Part shown: one piece after another, positions 51,518 to 59,881 of the stretch | Layout: each line of letters begins with the position of its first letter | How positions within the stretch are numbered: the stretch's first letter is position 1 | Assembly (NCBI RefSeq): GCF_017939625.1 | Contig: NZ_JAGKTC010000002.1 | Coordinates: 629-64,628, forward strand | Reading direction: 5' to 3' | DNA length: 64,000 nt | Source of the DNA: Pseudoxanthomonas helianthi | GTDB taxonomy: Bacteria > Pseudomonadota > Gammaproteobacteria > Xanthomonadales > Xanthomonadaceae | The notes under the pieces: model-generated | Told to the model about the DNA's origin: nothing | Databases searched by the model: none | The model's input: only the letters and a program-made list of their open reading frames with translations | Program-made: the position numbers and the translations under genes

Positions 51518-51673
51518 TCAGGAAACGATCGAATCGACCCTGCGGGAGCGGCCTTGGCCGCGAATGCTCTTGAGGGCGCCAGGCAGGTCAAAAGCATTCG
51601 CGACCAAGGTCGCTCCCACCAGGAGCCTCGCAGGCAGGATCGGGTTGTCCGGGCCCGTCCTCAGGAAACGATC
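51518..51673. repeat. GTGGGAG-family repeat bracketed by a 13-bp direct duplication
   Basis: An inverted repeat (51542-51619; arms GCGGGAGCGGCCTTGGCCGC and ...GACCAAGGTCGCTCCCAC, with AATGC/GCATT inner ends) lies behind the GGDEF-EAL gene. The last codons of that gene, TCAGGAAACGATC (51661-51673), are repeated exactly at 51518-51530 on the far side of the repeat. The 209-bp spacer 51452-51660 has no gene. Confidence 0.75.
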
Positions 51674-53949
51674 TTCATCTGCGGCCCGTAGCGGTAGTCG
51701 CGGATGAAGTCGAAGCACTCGTCGCGCGGCAGCGGCGGCGCGACCCAGTAACCCTGCACTTCGTCGCAGCCGTGTTCGCGCAGGAACTGCAGCTGGCCGA
51801 CGGTCTCCACGCCCTCGGCGACGACCTTCAGCGCCAGCGAATGGCCCATCGCGATGATCGTGCCGGTGATGGCCTCGTCGTCGGCGTCGCGGCCGAGGTC
51901 GCCGACGAATTCGCGGTCGATCTTCAGCGTGGTGATCGGCAGGCGCTTGAGGTAAGCCAGCGACGAGTAGCCGGTGCCGAAGTCGTCGATGGCCAGGCCC
52001 ACGCCGAGATCGCGGCAGGCGCGCAGGGTGTCGGCGTTCTTCTCCGGGTTGGCCATGACCACGCTTTCGGTCAGTTCCAGTTCCAGCAGTTCGGCCGGCA
52101 GGAAGGTTTCGTGCAGGCAGCGCGCGACCATTTCCGGCAGGCTGCCGCGCATCAGTTGCAGCGCGGACACGTTGACCGCCATGGAAAGGTCCTGCCGGCC
52201 CAGGTGCCGCCAGTGCTGCAGGGTCAGGCAGGCTTCGCGCAGCGCCCACGCGCCGATGTCGAGGATCAGCCCGGTTTCCTCGGCCAGCGGAATGAACTGC
52301 GCCGGCGACACGACGCCGAATTCGGGGCTGTTCCAGCGCAGCAGGGCCTCGACGCCGGTGACGCGCTGGCGCAGCAGCGACAGCCGCGGCTGGTAGGCCA
52401 TCGAAAGCTCGTTGCGTTCCAGCACCCGGCGCAGCGAATTGGCCAGCGCGACCCGTTGCCGGGTCTTCTCGTTCATGCTGCGCGAATAGACCTCGAAGGT
52501 GCGCCGGCCGGCGGCCTTGGCCTGGTACATCGCGGTGTCGGCGTGCTTGATCAGGTCGGCGGAGAGGCGTGCGTGCAGCGGATACAGGCTGATGCCGATC
52601 GATGGGGTCAGCAGCACTTCCTGGCGATCGCCGTAACCCAGCGGAGGCGAGAAGGCGACGATGATCCGCCAGGCCATCGCTTCGGCTTCCTCGGCGCCGG
52701 TGTCTTCCAGCACCACGGTGAACTCGTCGCCGCTGAGCCGGGCCACCGTGTGCTGCGGCCCCACCGCGTCCTGCACCCGCTGCGCGGCTTCGCGCAGGAT
52801 GCGGTCGCCGGTGTCGTGGCCCAGTGAATCATTGATGTCCTTGAAGCGGTCCAGGTCGATGAACAGCACCGCCAGCGGCTTGTCGGTCAGGCGCGCGCGG
52901 TGGATCGCCGCATCCAGGCGTTCGAACAGCAGGGTGCGGTTCGGCAACCCGGTCAGCGCGTCGTAGTTGGCCAGGTGGCGCAGCTCGCCTTCGGCGCGCT
53001 TCTGTTCGGTGATGTCGTTGAGCACCAGCACGTGCAGCCGGTAGCGGCCGCTGTCGTCGTGCACCGGCGTGGTGGCGACGCGGAACAGGATTTCCTCGCC
53101 GTCCTTGCGCCGCATCCACATCTCGCCGCTCCAGCGGCCGTCGTCGGGCAGGTCGGCCTGCAACTGGCCGGGCTGCAGCGGTTGTTCGCGAGCGCTGTCC
53201 AGCAGCGACAGCGGCTGGTCGATGGCTTCGTTGCTGTAGCCGGTGATGCCGGAGAACGCGGGGTTGAAGCCGACGAAGCGGAAATCCTGGTCGAGCACGG
53301 CCACCGCCTCGTTCATGCTGTGCAGCACTTCGCTGGCGATGCGGCGCTCGAACTCCGCGTTGCGGTAGGCGGTGATATCGCGCGCGGTTCCGGCCAAGCG
53401 GGTCGGGCGGCCGTCGGCGTCGCGTTCGACCACGCGTCCGCGCGCTCGGATCCACACCCACTCGCCACGTTCGTGCAGGTCCATGCGGTGTTCCGACATG
53501 AACAGCGGCGTGTTGCCCTGCAAGTGTTGGCGCAAGCGTTCCATCACCAACGGCAGGTCGTGCTCGTGGATCCGCGGCAGCTGTCCGTGCCGGCTGACCA
53601 CGGTGACGTCGTTGCGGTCCGTCGTGCTTTCGTGCGCACGCAGCCGGTACATGATGCGATGGGCGAGGTCGTAGTCCCAGAACTGCTCGCCGGAGGCCCA
53701 CAACGCCAGCTTCAGGTGCTCGTCGCGCTCCCACAGCAGTTTGGTCCGGGCGACGGCCGTGGAAGAGCGGCGGGCCCGCCAGTAATGCCAGCCGACCAGG
53801 CCGATCAGGCAGACCAGGGTCAGCACGGCCAGCACCAGCGCGACCACTTGCCATTCACCCGGCCCCAGGTGCAACGGGGCGAAGGCCACGGCGAACGGAT
53901 CGGGGCTGGCGGGCAAGGCGGCGTCCGGGAAAAGTGTGACCGACGACAT
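51661..53949 (-). CDS. PAS-PAS-GGDEF-EAL c-di-GMP protein
   Basis: The 762-residue product has one N-terminal membrane helix (VVALVLAVLTLVCLIGLVGWHYW), two PAS domains (about 80-205 and 210-325), a GGDEF domain (YDALTGLPNRTLLFERL, LFIDLDRFKDINDSLGHDTGD, loop SGDEF) and an EAL domain (VEALLRW, IDDFGTGYSSLAYL, KIDREFV, AEGVETVGQLQFL). The EAL residues are complete. The cyclase loop is SGDEF instead of GGDEF, close to functional. It may be bifunctional or mainly a phosphodiesterase. ATG 53949 is used; ATG 53958 is in frame. It is divergent from ygfB. Confidence 0.9.
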   Translation of the reverse strand: MSSVTLFPDAALPASPDPFAVAFAPLHLGPGEWQVVALVLAVLTLVCLIGLVGWHYWRARRSSTAVARTKLLWERDEHLKLALWASGEQFWDYDLAHRIMYRLRAHESTTDRNDVTVVSRHGQLPRIHEHDLPLVMERLRQHLQGNTPLFMSEHRMDLHERGEWVWIRARGRVVERDADGRPTRLAGTARDITAYRNAEFERRIASEVLHSMNEAVAVLDQDFRFVGFNPAFSGITGYSNEAIDQPLSLLDSAREQPLQPGQLQADLPDDGRWSGEMWMRRKDGEEILFRVATTPVHDDSGRYRLHVLVLNDITEQKRAEGELRHLANYDALTGLPNRTLLFERLDAAIHRARLTDKPLAVLFIDLDRFKDINDSLGHDTGDRILREAAQRVQDAVGPQHTVARLSGDEFTVVLEDTGAEEAEAMAWRIIVAFSPPLGYGDRQEVLLTPSIGISLYPLHARLSADLIKHADTAMYQAKAAGRRTFEVYSRSMNEKTRQRVALANSLRRVLERNELSMAYQPRLSLLRQRVTGVEALLRWNSPEFGVVSPAQFIPLAEETGLILDIGAWALREACLTLQHWRHLGRQDLSMAVNVSALQLMRGSLPEMVARCLHETFLPAELLELELTESVVMANPEKNADTLRACRDLGVGLAIDDFGTGYSSLAYLKRLPITTLKIDREFVGDLGRDADDEAITGTIIAMGHSLALKVVAEGVETVGQLQFLREHGCDEVQGYWVAPPLPRDECFDFIRDYRYGPQMKIVS

Positions 53950-54043
53950 GTTACGCATCCGCGACACGGTGCAGCAAGGGCGGCGGGCGCCCGGACGGGC
54001 GCGATTGCTAGACTGGCGCCTTTCCCCTGCTGGATGCACTGCT

Positions 54044-54589
54044 TTGGCCGAACTGCCCGCCTACGACGAAGTCGAACAAGCCACCCGCCAGGCCGGGCTC
54101 GGCATCGAGGCCAGCGAGCTGCATGGCGCGTTGAGCGGCTGGCTGGCCGGGGGCGGCGGCAACGGTGGCGACTGGCTGGCCAAGGTGCTGGCCGACCCGC
54201 AGCAGGCCGCGCCCGAGGCCGGCGGGGCGCTCGACGCCTTGCGCGAGGCCAGCGCCAAGCAGCTGGAGGACCGCGATTTCGCCTTCGAACTGCTGCTGCC
54301 CGGCGGCGAGGCGGCCTTGTCCGAGCGGGCGGCGGCGTTGTTCGACTGGTGCCGGGGCTTCCTCGGCGGGTTCGGCCTGTCCGCCGGCGCGCGTCCGCCG
54401 TTGTCGGAAGAGGGCGAGGAAGCATTGGCCGACCTGGCCCGGCTAGCCCAGGCCGCGCCGGAACAGGGCGAGGACGAAGCCGAGGACGAAGACGCGCTGG
54501 CCGAGATCGAGGAATTCGTCCGCGTCGCCGTGCTGTTGCTGCATGGCGATTGCGTGCTGGCGGCGCGGCACCGGCAGAGTTTGAACTGA
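54044..54589 (+). CDS. ygfB: UPF0149/YgfB-family protein
   Basis: The 181-residue product matches YgfB: ELPAYDEVEQATRQAGLGIEASELHGALSGWLAGGGGNGGDWLAKVL, RDFAFELLLPGGEAALSERAAALFDWCRGFLGGFGLSAGARPPLSEEGEEALADLARLA, then EIEEFVRVAVLLLHGDCVLA. The start is TTG 54044, giving MAELPAYDEV, where family homology begins; no in-frame ATG is near. In Pseudomonas, YgfB affects AmpR-linked gene control. It is followed by pepP 28 bp downstream, as in E. coli ygfB-pepP. Confidence 0.9.
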   Translation: MAELPAYDEVEQATRQAGLGIEASELHGALSGWLAGGGGNGGDWLAKVLADPQQAAPEAGGALDALREASAKQLEDRDFAFELLLPGGEAALSERAAALFDWCRGFLGGFGLSAGARPPLSEEGEEALADLARLAQAAPEQGEDEAEDEDALAEIEEFVRVAVLLLHGDCVLAARHRQSLN

Positions 54590-54617
54590 CGCAGGAAGCA
54601 TTCGCTGGTTCCACCGC

Positions 54618-55940
54618 ATGAAATCCCTGACCGGTATCTCCGCTCCCGAATTCGCCCGCCGCCGCAAGCAGCTGATGCGGTTGGCCGGCGAGGACGCGAT
54701 CCTGGTGCTGCCGGCCGCGCCCGAGCGCGTGCGTAGCCACGACACCCATTATCCGTACCGGCAGGATTCCGATTTCTGGTACCTGAGCGGTTTTCCCGAG
54801 CCGGAAGCGGTGCTGGTGCTGGTGCCGGGCCGCCGCCATGGCGAGGCGTTGCTGTTCTGCCGCGAGCGCGACGCCGAGCGCGAAGCCTGGGACGGACCAC
54901 GCGCCGGCCAGGAGGGCGCGGTCGAAGCCTTCGGCATGGACGATGCGTATCCGATCGACGACCTCGACGAGATCCTTCCGGGCCTGCTCGAAGGCCGCAC
55001 GCGCGTCTACTACCACTTCGGTCGCGATGCCGAGTTCGACCTGAAGCTGATCGGCTGGGTCAACCGGGTGCGCGCCCAGGTGCGGCAGGGCGCGTCGCCG
55101 CCGCACGAATTCCTCGAACTCGGCCACCTGCTGCACGAGCTGCGGTTGTTCAAGTCGAAGGACGAACTGAAACTGATGCGCCGCGCCGCCGAGATCAGCG
55201 TGCGCGCGCACCAGGCCGCGATGCGCGCGGCGAAGCCGGGCGTGCGCGAATACGAATTGCAGGCCGACATCGAGCGCGAATTCCGCGCCAGCGATGCATG
55301 GCCGGCCTACAACAGCATCGTCGGCGCCGGCGCCAACGCCTGCGTGCTGCATTACCGCGCCAACGCCGCCGCGGCGAAGGACGGCGACCTGGTGCTGGTC
55401 GACGCGGGCGCGGAATTCCGCGGCTATGCGTCGGACATCACCCGCAGCTTCCCGGTCAACGGGCGTTTCAGCAAGGAACAGCGCGCGCTGCACGACCTGG
55501 TCTGCGCCGCGCAGGCCGCGGCGATGGCCCGGGCACGGCCGGGCGTCGCCTACGAAACCGGGCACGAGGCCGCGGTGCAGACGTTGACCGAGGGCCTGCT
55601 GAAACTCGGACTGCTGAAGGGCAGGCTGGAGAAGAACCTCGCCGACGGCCAGTACAAGCGTTTCTACCGGCACAAGACCGGGCATTGGATCGGCCTGGAC
55701 GTGCACGACGTCGGCGATTACCGGATCGACGGCGAATCGCGTTTGCTGGAACCGGGCATGGCTTTCACCATCGAACCGGGTCTGTACGTGTCGCCGGACG
55801 ACACCAGCGTCGATCCGAAGTGGCGCGGCATCGGCATCCGCATCGAGGACGACGTGGTCGTTACCGCCGATGGCCACGAAGTGCTGACGGATGCATTGGC
55901 GCGCAGCGCTGATGAGGTTGAAGCGTTCATGGCACGGTAG
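54618..55940 (+). CDS. pepP: Xaa-Pro aminopeptidase (aminopeptidase P)
   Basis: The 440-residue product has the PepP N-terminal domain (ISAPEFARRRKQLMRLAGEDAILVLPAAPERVRSHDTHYPYRQDSDFWYLSGFPEPEAVLVLVPG) and the pitta-bread catalytic domain. Its five metal ligands are Asp in LVLVDAGAEF, Asp in YASDITRSFP, His in TGHWIGLDVHD, Glu in FTIEPGLYV and Glu in IRIEDDVVV. It removes the first residue when proline is second. In E. coli ubiH and ubiI follow; here they do not. Confidence 0.94.
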   Translation: MKSLTGISAPEFARRRKQLMRLAGEDAILVLPAAPERVRSHDTHYPYRQDSDFWYLSGFPEPEAVLVLVPGRRHGEALLFCRERDAEREAWDGPRAGQEGAVEAFGMDDAYPIDDLDEILPGLLEGRTRVYYHFGRDAEFDLKLIGWVNRVRAQVRQGASPPHEFLELGHLLHELRLFKSKDELKLMRRAAEISVRAHQAAMRAAKPGVREYELQADIEREFRASDAWPAYNSIVGAGANACVLHYRANAAAAKDGDLVLVDAGAEFRGYASDITRSFPVNGRFSKEQRALHDLVCAAQAAAMARARPGVAYETGHEAAVQTLTEGLLKLGLLKGRLEKNLADGQYKRFYRHKTGHWIGLDVHDVGDYRIDGESRLLEPGMAFTIEPGLYVSPDDTSVDPKWRGIGIRIEDDVVVTADGHEVLTDALARSADEVEAFMAR

Positions 55941-55951
55941 GTCGGGCTTAC

Positions 55952-56068
55952 AGCCCGACAGAAAATCTCCTCCGATGTGGGAGCGACGTAAGTCGCGAAT
56001 GCTTTTGTTTCTCAAAAAAGCAAAGGCATCGCGACTTACCGGTTGTGGCATGCCACAACCACTCCCAC
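55952..56068. repeat. Chimeric GTGGGAG-family repeat with shared flank
   Basis: The left arm GTGGGAGCGACGTAAGTCGC (55977 onward) has a normal partner (GCGACTTAC), but the palindrome GGTTGTGGCATGCCACAACC (56041-56060) interrupts it before ACTCCCAC. The 25 bases in front, starting CAGCCCGACAGAAAA (55952), recur in nearly the same form in front of the hairpin at 56613. This suggests that a larger unit has been copied. Confidence 0.7.
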
Positions 56069-56076
56069 GTCAAACG

Positions 56077-56508
56077 TTATGGCTTCGGCAATGGCAACGA
56101 GGCCTGTCCCAGCACGTATTTCCAACCCTGCGGCGTACGTACGTAGGTGTCGCTGAACCATAGCCGGTAATCGAACACGCTGCCGTCGCGGCGGGTGCCT
56201 TTCAGCCACAGCTTGGCGGTGACCACCGCGGTATCGCCCCAGACGCGCACGTGCTGCTCCAGCTCGTCCTGTTGCTCGTAATGGCGGTGTTTTTCCCGCG
56301 CTTCGACCAGCAGATCGGCTTTACTCTGGGTACTGCCGTCGCCGAGCACCAGCACGTAGTCGTCGGCGAGGATCTTCGCCATGGTGTCGGCGTCGTTGGC
56401 CTTGACCGCGGCCTGGAAGGCGGTATCGAGCGCCGCGACTTCGGCCTGGTCGCGTTGCGCGGGCGTCGTTGTCGCGACGGCGAGGAAAATCAGCGGAAGG
56501 AAGGGCAT
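56077..56508 (-). CDS. DUF4440/NTF2-like protein, exported
   Basis: The 143-residue product has a hydrophobic start (MPFLPLIFLAVATTTPAQ) that is probably a signal peptide. An NTF2-like fold of DUF4440 type follows: EVAALDTAFQAAVKANDADTMAKILADDYVLVLGDGSTQSKADLL, VRVWGDTAVVTAKLWLKGTRRDG, FDYRLWFSDTYVRTPQGWKYVLGQAS. Such proteins bind small ligands or act as isomerase-like enzymes; no function can be given. Start ATG 56508 follows GGAGCCGGCTCC. The 184-bp spacer upstream holds a duplicated segment and a hairpin. Confidence 0.8.
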   Translation of the reverse strand: MPFLPLIFLAVATTTPAQRDQAEVAALDTAFQAAVKANDADTMAKILADDYVLVLGDGSTQSKADLLVEAREKHRHYEQQDELEQHVRVWGDTAVVTAKLWLKGTRRDGSVFDYRLWFSDTYVRTPQGWKYVLGQASLPLPKP

Positions 56509-56524
56509 GGAGCCGGCTCCGGAA

Positions 56525-56718
56525 GGAAGTGGAGCCAGCGTAGGCATCGCGGCGCGCGCTTACTCACCGTTTCCGGACAAGGTCGACAGCCCGACAGAAA
56601 ACATCTTCCGATGTGGGAGTGGTTGTGGACGCCACAACCACTCCCACACCGGAGATCCTTGGATGGAAGTGGAGCCAGCGCGGGTGGCGCGCTTACTCGC
56701 CGTTTCCGGACAAGCTCG
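56525..56718. repeat. Direct duplication of the EamA gene's 3' end around a perfect hairpin
   Basis: The segment 56665-56718 (GGAAGTGGAGCCAGCG ... CCGTTTCCGGACAAG), which contains the last codons and stop of the EamA gene, is repeated with a few changes at 56525-56585. Between the copies lies a perfect hairpin at 56613-56647: 16-base arms GTGGGAGTGGTTGTGG and CCACAACCACTCCCAC around a 3-base loop. In front of the hairpin is a copy of the CAGCCCGACAGAAAA flank also found at 55952. Confidence 0.75.
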
Positions 56719-57595
56719 CCGGTCGCGCGAACCGCGCCGCGATGCGCGGCCACAGTGAAATCACCGCCAGTCCGGCCAACAGCAGCACGCAGGCCTGAAT
56801 CTTCCATCCCGGCAACGCTTCGCCGAACGCCAGCGCCGCGGCCAGCATGCCGAACACCGGCACCAGCAGCGACAGCGGCGACACCGTCGCGGCGGGATAG
56901 CGCGCCAGCAGCCAGTTCCATGCGCCGTAGCCGAACAGCGTGTTCGCCACGCCCTGCCACAGCGCCGCGCTCCAGCCGATCCAGTTCGCCTGGGCCAGGG
57001 CTTCGCCGATCCGCTGTGGGCCTTCGAACGCCAGGCTGGCCAGCAACAGCGGCGGCACCGCGAACAGGCTCGACCAGACCATGAAGCCGAGCATGTCGAT
57101 CCTGCCGGCGCGCTTGGCGATCAGGTTGGCGACGGCCCAAGACAGGCCCGCGCACAAGGTCAGGACCAGTCCGCGCACGGTCAGCGACGCATCGGTATGC
57201 GCGAACAGCAGCACCAGCCCGGCCACGCACAGCGCCAGTCCCGCGACCTGGAACGCACGCAGGCGTTCGCCCAGCAACAGCATCGACAGGCCGATGGTGA
57301 AGAACGCCTGGGTCTGCACCACCAGCGAGGCCACGCCTGGGGTGATGTCGGCGCGCATCGCGATGAACAGCAGGCCGAACATGCCGAAGCCGAGGAACAC
57401 GCCGTTGCCGACCAGCCAGCGCCACCGCACCGGCGGCCGTTTGACGAACAGCAGCCACGGCAGGAACGACAGCACGAAGCGCAAGGTAGCGAACAGCAGC
57501 GGCGGGAACTCGTCCAGGCCCAGCCGGATCACGACGAAGTTGGTGCCCCAGACCAGGACCACGGCCAGGGCGAGCAGCAGGTGGGCGGGGGACAT
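56693..57595 (-). CDS. EamA-family (DMT) transporter
   Basis: The 300-residue product has ten hydrophobic helices in two repeats. It starts LLLALAVVLVWGTNFVVIRLGLDEFPPLLFATLRF, typical of the EamA repeat, and has GLSWAVANLIAKRAG and the second-half WQGVANTLFGYGAWNWLLARYPAATVSPLSLLVPVFG. Relatives export amino acids or metabolites such as O-acetylserine; this one resembles EamA itself, but the substrate is not certain. The start ATG 57595 has no clear Shine-Dalgarno sequence. Its last 15-20 codons and downstream bases are partly duplicated next to it. Confidence 0.87.
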   Translation of the reverse strand: MSPAHLLLALAVVLVWGTNFVVIRLGLDEFPPLLFATLRFVLSFLPWLLFVKRPPVRWRWLVGNGVFLGFGMFGLLFIAMRADITPGVASLVVQTQAFFTIGLSMLLLGERLRAFQVAGLALCVAGLVLLFAHTDASLTVRGLVLTLCAGLSWAVANLIAKRAGRIDMLGFMVWSSLFAVPPLLLASLAFEGPQRIGEALAQANWIGWSAALWQGVANTLFGYGAWNWLLARYPAATVSPLSLLVPVFGMLAAALAFGEALPGWKIQACVLLLAGLAVISLWPRIAARFARPASLSGNGE

Positions 57596-57784
57596 GCGGG
57601 GGCATGGAGCGCGGGGCGGGATAGTGTGCACGCGCCGCCGGCGGGCGGAAAGCGCGGCTCCGCCGCAGTTCGCCTCCCTGCGCGGCCGGTTTCGTCGCCG
57701 CCGGCCGCGTTTCGTCGCAACGGCGCTTCCCAAGGCGCCAGCCGCGACTATGCTTCGCCGCATCTTCCGCAACGGAACGCCGAC

Positions 57785-59047
57785 GTGATCCGCAACTGCC
57801 TCTTCCTGCTCCGCCTGGTCGCTGCCTGGTTCGGCGTGTTTTTCCTGCTGGCGCTGGTATGGAACGGCCTGCTGTTCCGCGGCATGGATCCCTGGCCGGT
57901 CCTGCTGGTCGGTGCTGTGGTGATGGTGTTCGTGATCACCGGCGCGTTCTCGCACCTGCGCCGGGTACGCCTGATCGCGGGCCGCACCGATGGCGACACG
58001 CTCGGCAACCGCCAGCGCCGGCAGATCGAGATTCCGTTCGAAGCCGGCGAAGCCTTCGACCTGCTCGACGCCGCGATCCGCGAATTGCCGCGCGTCGTGG
58101 AAGTGGAAAGCGCGCGGGACAGCCTGCAGATCAAGGCGAAGGTACGCCGCCCCGATCCCTACGGTCGCAATCCGCTGGGGCGCTGGAATCCGCTGGAATG
58201 GTTCGGCGTGCCGCGCAACCAGATCCTGGCCACGGTGACCCCGGGCCACGACAGCGGCAGCGTCACCCTGGTCTGCGAACCGGAGAGCGGCGCATGGAGC
58301 GACTGGTTCCGGGTCGACGACGGCACCAATTTGGAAAACGCCGAAGCCATCGCCCGCGCCATCACCCGCCGCGTGGCCGAGCGCCGCCGCAACGAACAGG
58401 CCGACGTCCAGCGCACCACGGTGGAAAAGGACCTGACCGTGGCCAAGCTGAGCCTGCTGCACGCGCAGGTCGAACCGCATTTCCTCTACAACACGCTGGC
58501 CAGTGCGCAGTTGCTGACCCGCAGCGATCCGGAACGCGCCGAGAGCATGCTCGGCCACCTGATCCAATACCTGCGCCATTCGCTGCCGCGTACCGACGAT
58601 GCGTGGTCGACGCTGGGCGAGGAACTCGAGCGCGCCATCGCCTACCTGGAAATCCTGAAGATCCGCATGGGCTCGCGCCTGGCCGTGCAGGTCGACGTGC
58701 CCGACGCGCTGCGCGGCACGTCGATGCCGCCGATGATGTTGCAGACCCTGGTAGAGAACGCGATCAAGCATGGGCTGGAGCCGAAGACCTCGGGCGGCAC
58801 CGTCTGGATCCGCGCGCGCCGCAGCGACGACGCTGTGGCGGTTACTGTCGCCGACGACGGCGAAGGGTTCAGTGCGGCCAAATCCGGTGGCACCGGCATC
58901 GGCCTGAAGAACGTGCGCGAACGCCTGCAACTGCTCTACGGCGGCGAGGCGGCGCTGGCGGTGGTGGCCAATTTCCCGGCGGGCGTCGCGGCGACGATCT
59001 CGGTGCCGGCCGGCCACGAACCGGTGCGGGACGTGGCCCATGGCTAA
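57785..59047 (+). CDS. LytS-type histidine kinase with unusual cytosolic domain
   Basis: The GTG-started 420-residue product has two membrane helices (residues 6-30 and 36-56). They are followed not by a normal sensor but by a cytosolic region of about 150 residues (RRQIEIPFEAGEAFDLLDAAIRELPRVVEVESARDSLQIKAKV ... GSVTLVCEPESGAWSDWFRVDDG) that looks like a mixed alpha/beta domain. The kinase core starts at His232 (LLHAQVEPHFLYNTLAS), with LQTLVENAIKHGL and GGTGIGLKNVRERL as ATP boxes. It overlaps the response regulator by 8 bp. The overall family is as at 9303, but the helices and input differ. Confidence 0.88.
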   Translation: MIRNCLFLLRLVAAWFGVFFLLALVWNGLLFRGMDPWPVLLVGAVVMVFVITGAFSHLRRVRLIAGRTDGDTLGNRQRRQIEIPFEAGEAFDLLDAAIRELPRVVEVESARDSLQIKAKVRRPDPYGRNPLGRWNPLEWFGVPRNQILATVTPGHDSGSVTLVCEPESGAWSDWFRVDDGTNLENAEAIARAITRRVAERRRNEQADVQRTTVEKDLTVAKLSLLHAQVEPHFLYNTLASAQLLTRSDPERAESMLGHLIQYLRHSLPRTDDAWSTLGEELERAIAYLEILKIRMGSRLAVQVDVPDALRGTSMPPMMLQTLVENAIKHGLEPKTSGGTVWIRARRSDDAVAVTVADDGEGFSAAKSGGTGIGLKNVRERLQLLYGGEAALAVVANFPAGVAATISVPAGHEPVRDVAHG

Positions 59048-59810
59048 GGCCGTAGTCGCCGAAGACGAAGCGCTGCTGCGCGATGCGCTGGTCGATGCGC
59101 TGGCGCAGGCCTGGCCGGCGCTGGACATCGCCGCCGAGTGCGAGGATGGCGCCAGCGCGCTGGAAGCCATCGCCGAGCACCAGCCGGAAGTCGCTTTCCT
59201 CGACATCCGCATGCCCGGGCTGACCGGTCTCGAAGTCGCCGCGGCGGCGGCCGAAGCCAGCCCGCGCACGCGCATCGTGTTCACCACCGCGTACGACCAG
59301 TACGCCATCGACGCGTTCGAACGCGGCGCGGTGGATTACCTGCTCAAGCCGGTGGCACCCGAGCGCCTGGCCGCCACCGTGGCGCGGCTGCAGGCGCGCG
59401 CGGGCGAAGCGGATGCCGGCAGCGCCGCGCTGGCCGAACTGCTGCGCAAGCTGGGGCAGGGCGCGCCGGCCGAACGCAAACAGCCGCCGTTGACCTGGAT
59501 CACCGCCAGCGTGGGCCGCGAAACGCGTTTGATCGGCATCGACGACGTGCTGTATTTCCGCGCCGCCGACAAATACACCACCGTGGTCACCGCCGAAGGC
59601 GAGGCCTTGCTGCGCACGCCGATCAAGGACCTGTTGGCTGCGCTCGACCCCACTCATTTCAAGCAGATCCACCGTTCGACCCTGGTCAACCTGCGTGCGA
59701 TCGCCTCGATCGTGCGCGACGACAGCGGCAAGGGCGTCGTGCGCCTGAAGGCACGGCCGGAGACGCTGGTGGTGAGCCAGCCGTTCATGACCCTGTTCCG
59801 GCACATGTAA
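59040..59810 (+). CDS. LytTR-family response regulator
   Basis: The 256-residue product has a receiver domain (MAKAVVAEDEALLRDALVDAL, phospho-acceptor Asp55 in AFLDIRMPG, Lys in VDYLLKPVAPERL). An alanine-rich linker and a LytTR domain follow (LTWITASVGRETRLIGIDDVLYFRAADKYTTVVTAEGEALL ... FKQIHRSTLVNLRAIASI). It is coupled to the kinase by an 8-bp overlap. It is about as large as the regulator at 8557 but not close to it in sequence, so the two systems probably have different targets. Confidence 0.92.
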   Translation: MAKAVVAEDEALLRDALVDALAQAWPALDIAAECEDGASALEAIAEHQPEVAFLDIRMPGLTGLEVAAAAAEASPRTRIVFTTAYDQYAIDAFERGAVDYLLKPVAPERLAATVARLQARAGEADAGSAALAELLRKLGQGAPAERKQPPLTWITASVGRETRLIGIDDVLYFRAADKYTTVVTAEGEALLRTPIKDLLAALDPTHFKQIHRSTLVNLRAIASIVRDDSGKGVVRLKARPETLVVSQPFMTLFRHM

Positions 59811-59881
59811 GTCGATCCGCGCAACACCGCTTCGCGAAACGCCGTCACCCCATCCGCGCCGCACCTTCCGGAGATCACGCC

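Noticed and set aside
51661-54039. Longer N-terminus of the GGDEF-EAL protein from 54039
   Set aside because: The extra residues are basic and unlike a membrane-protein start and would overlap the ygfB leader; ATG 53949 gives a normal N-terminus before the helix.
53936-54043. Upstream extension of ygfB from ATG 53936
   Set aside because: It overlaps the divergent gene's start and lacks homology; family similarity begins at TTG 54044.
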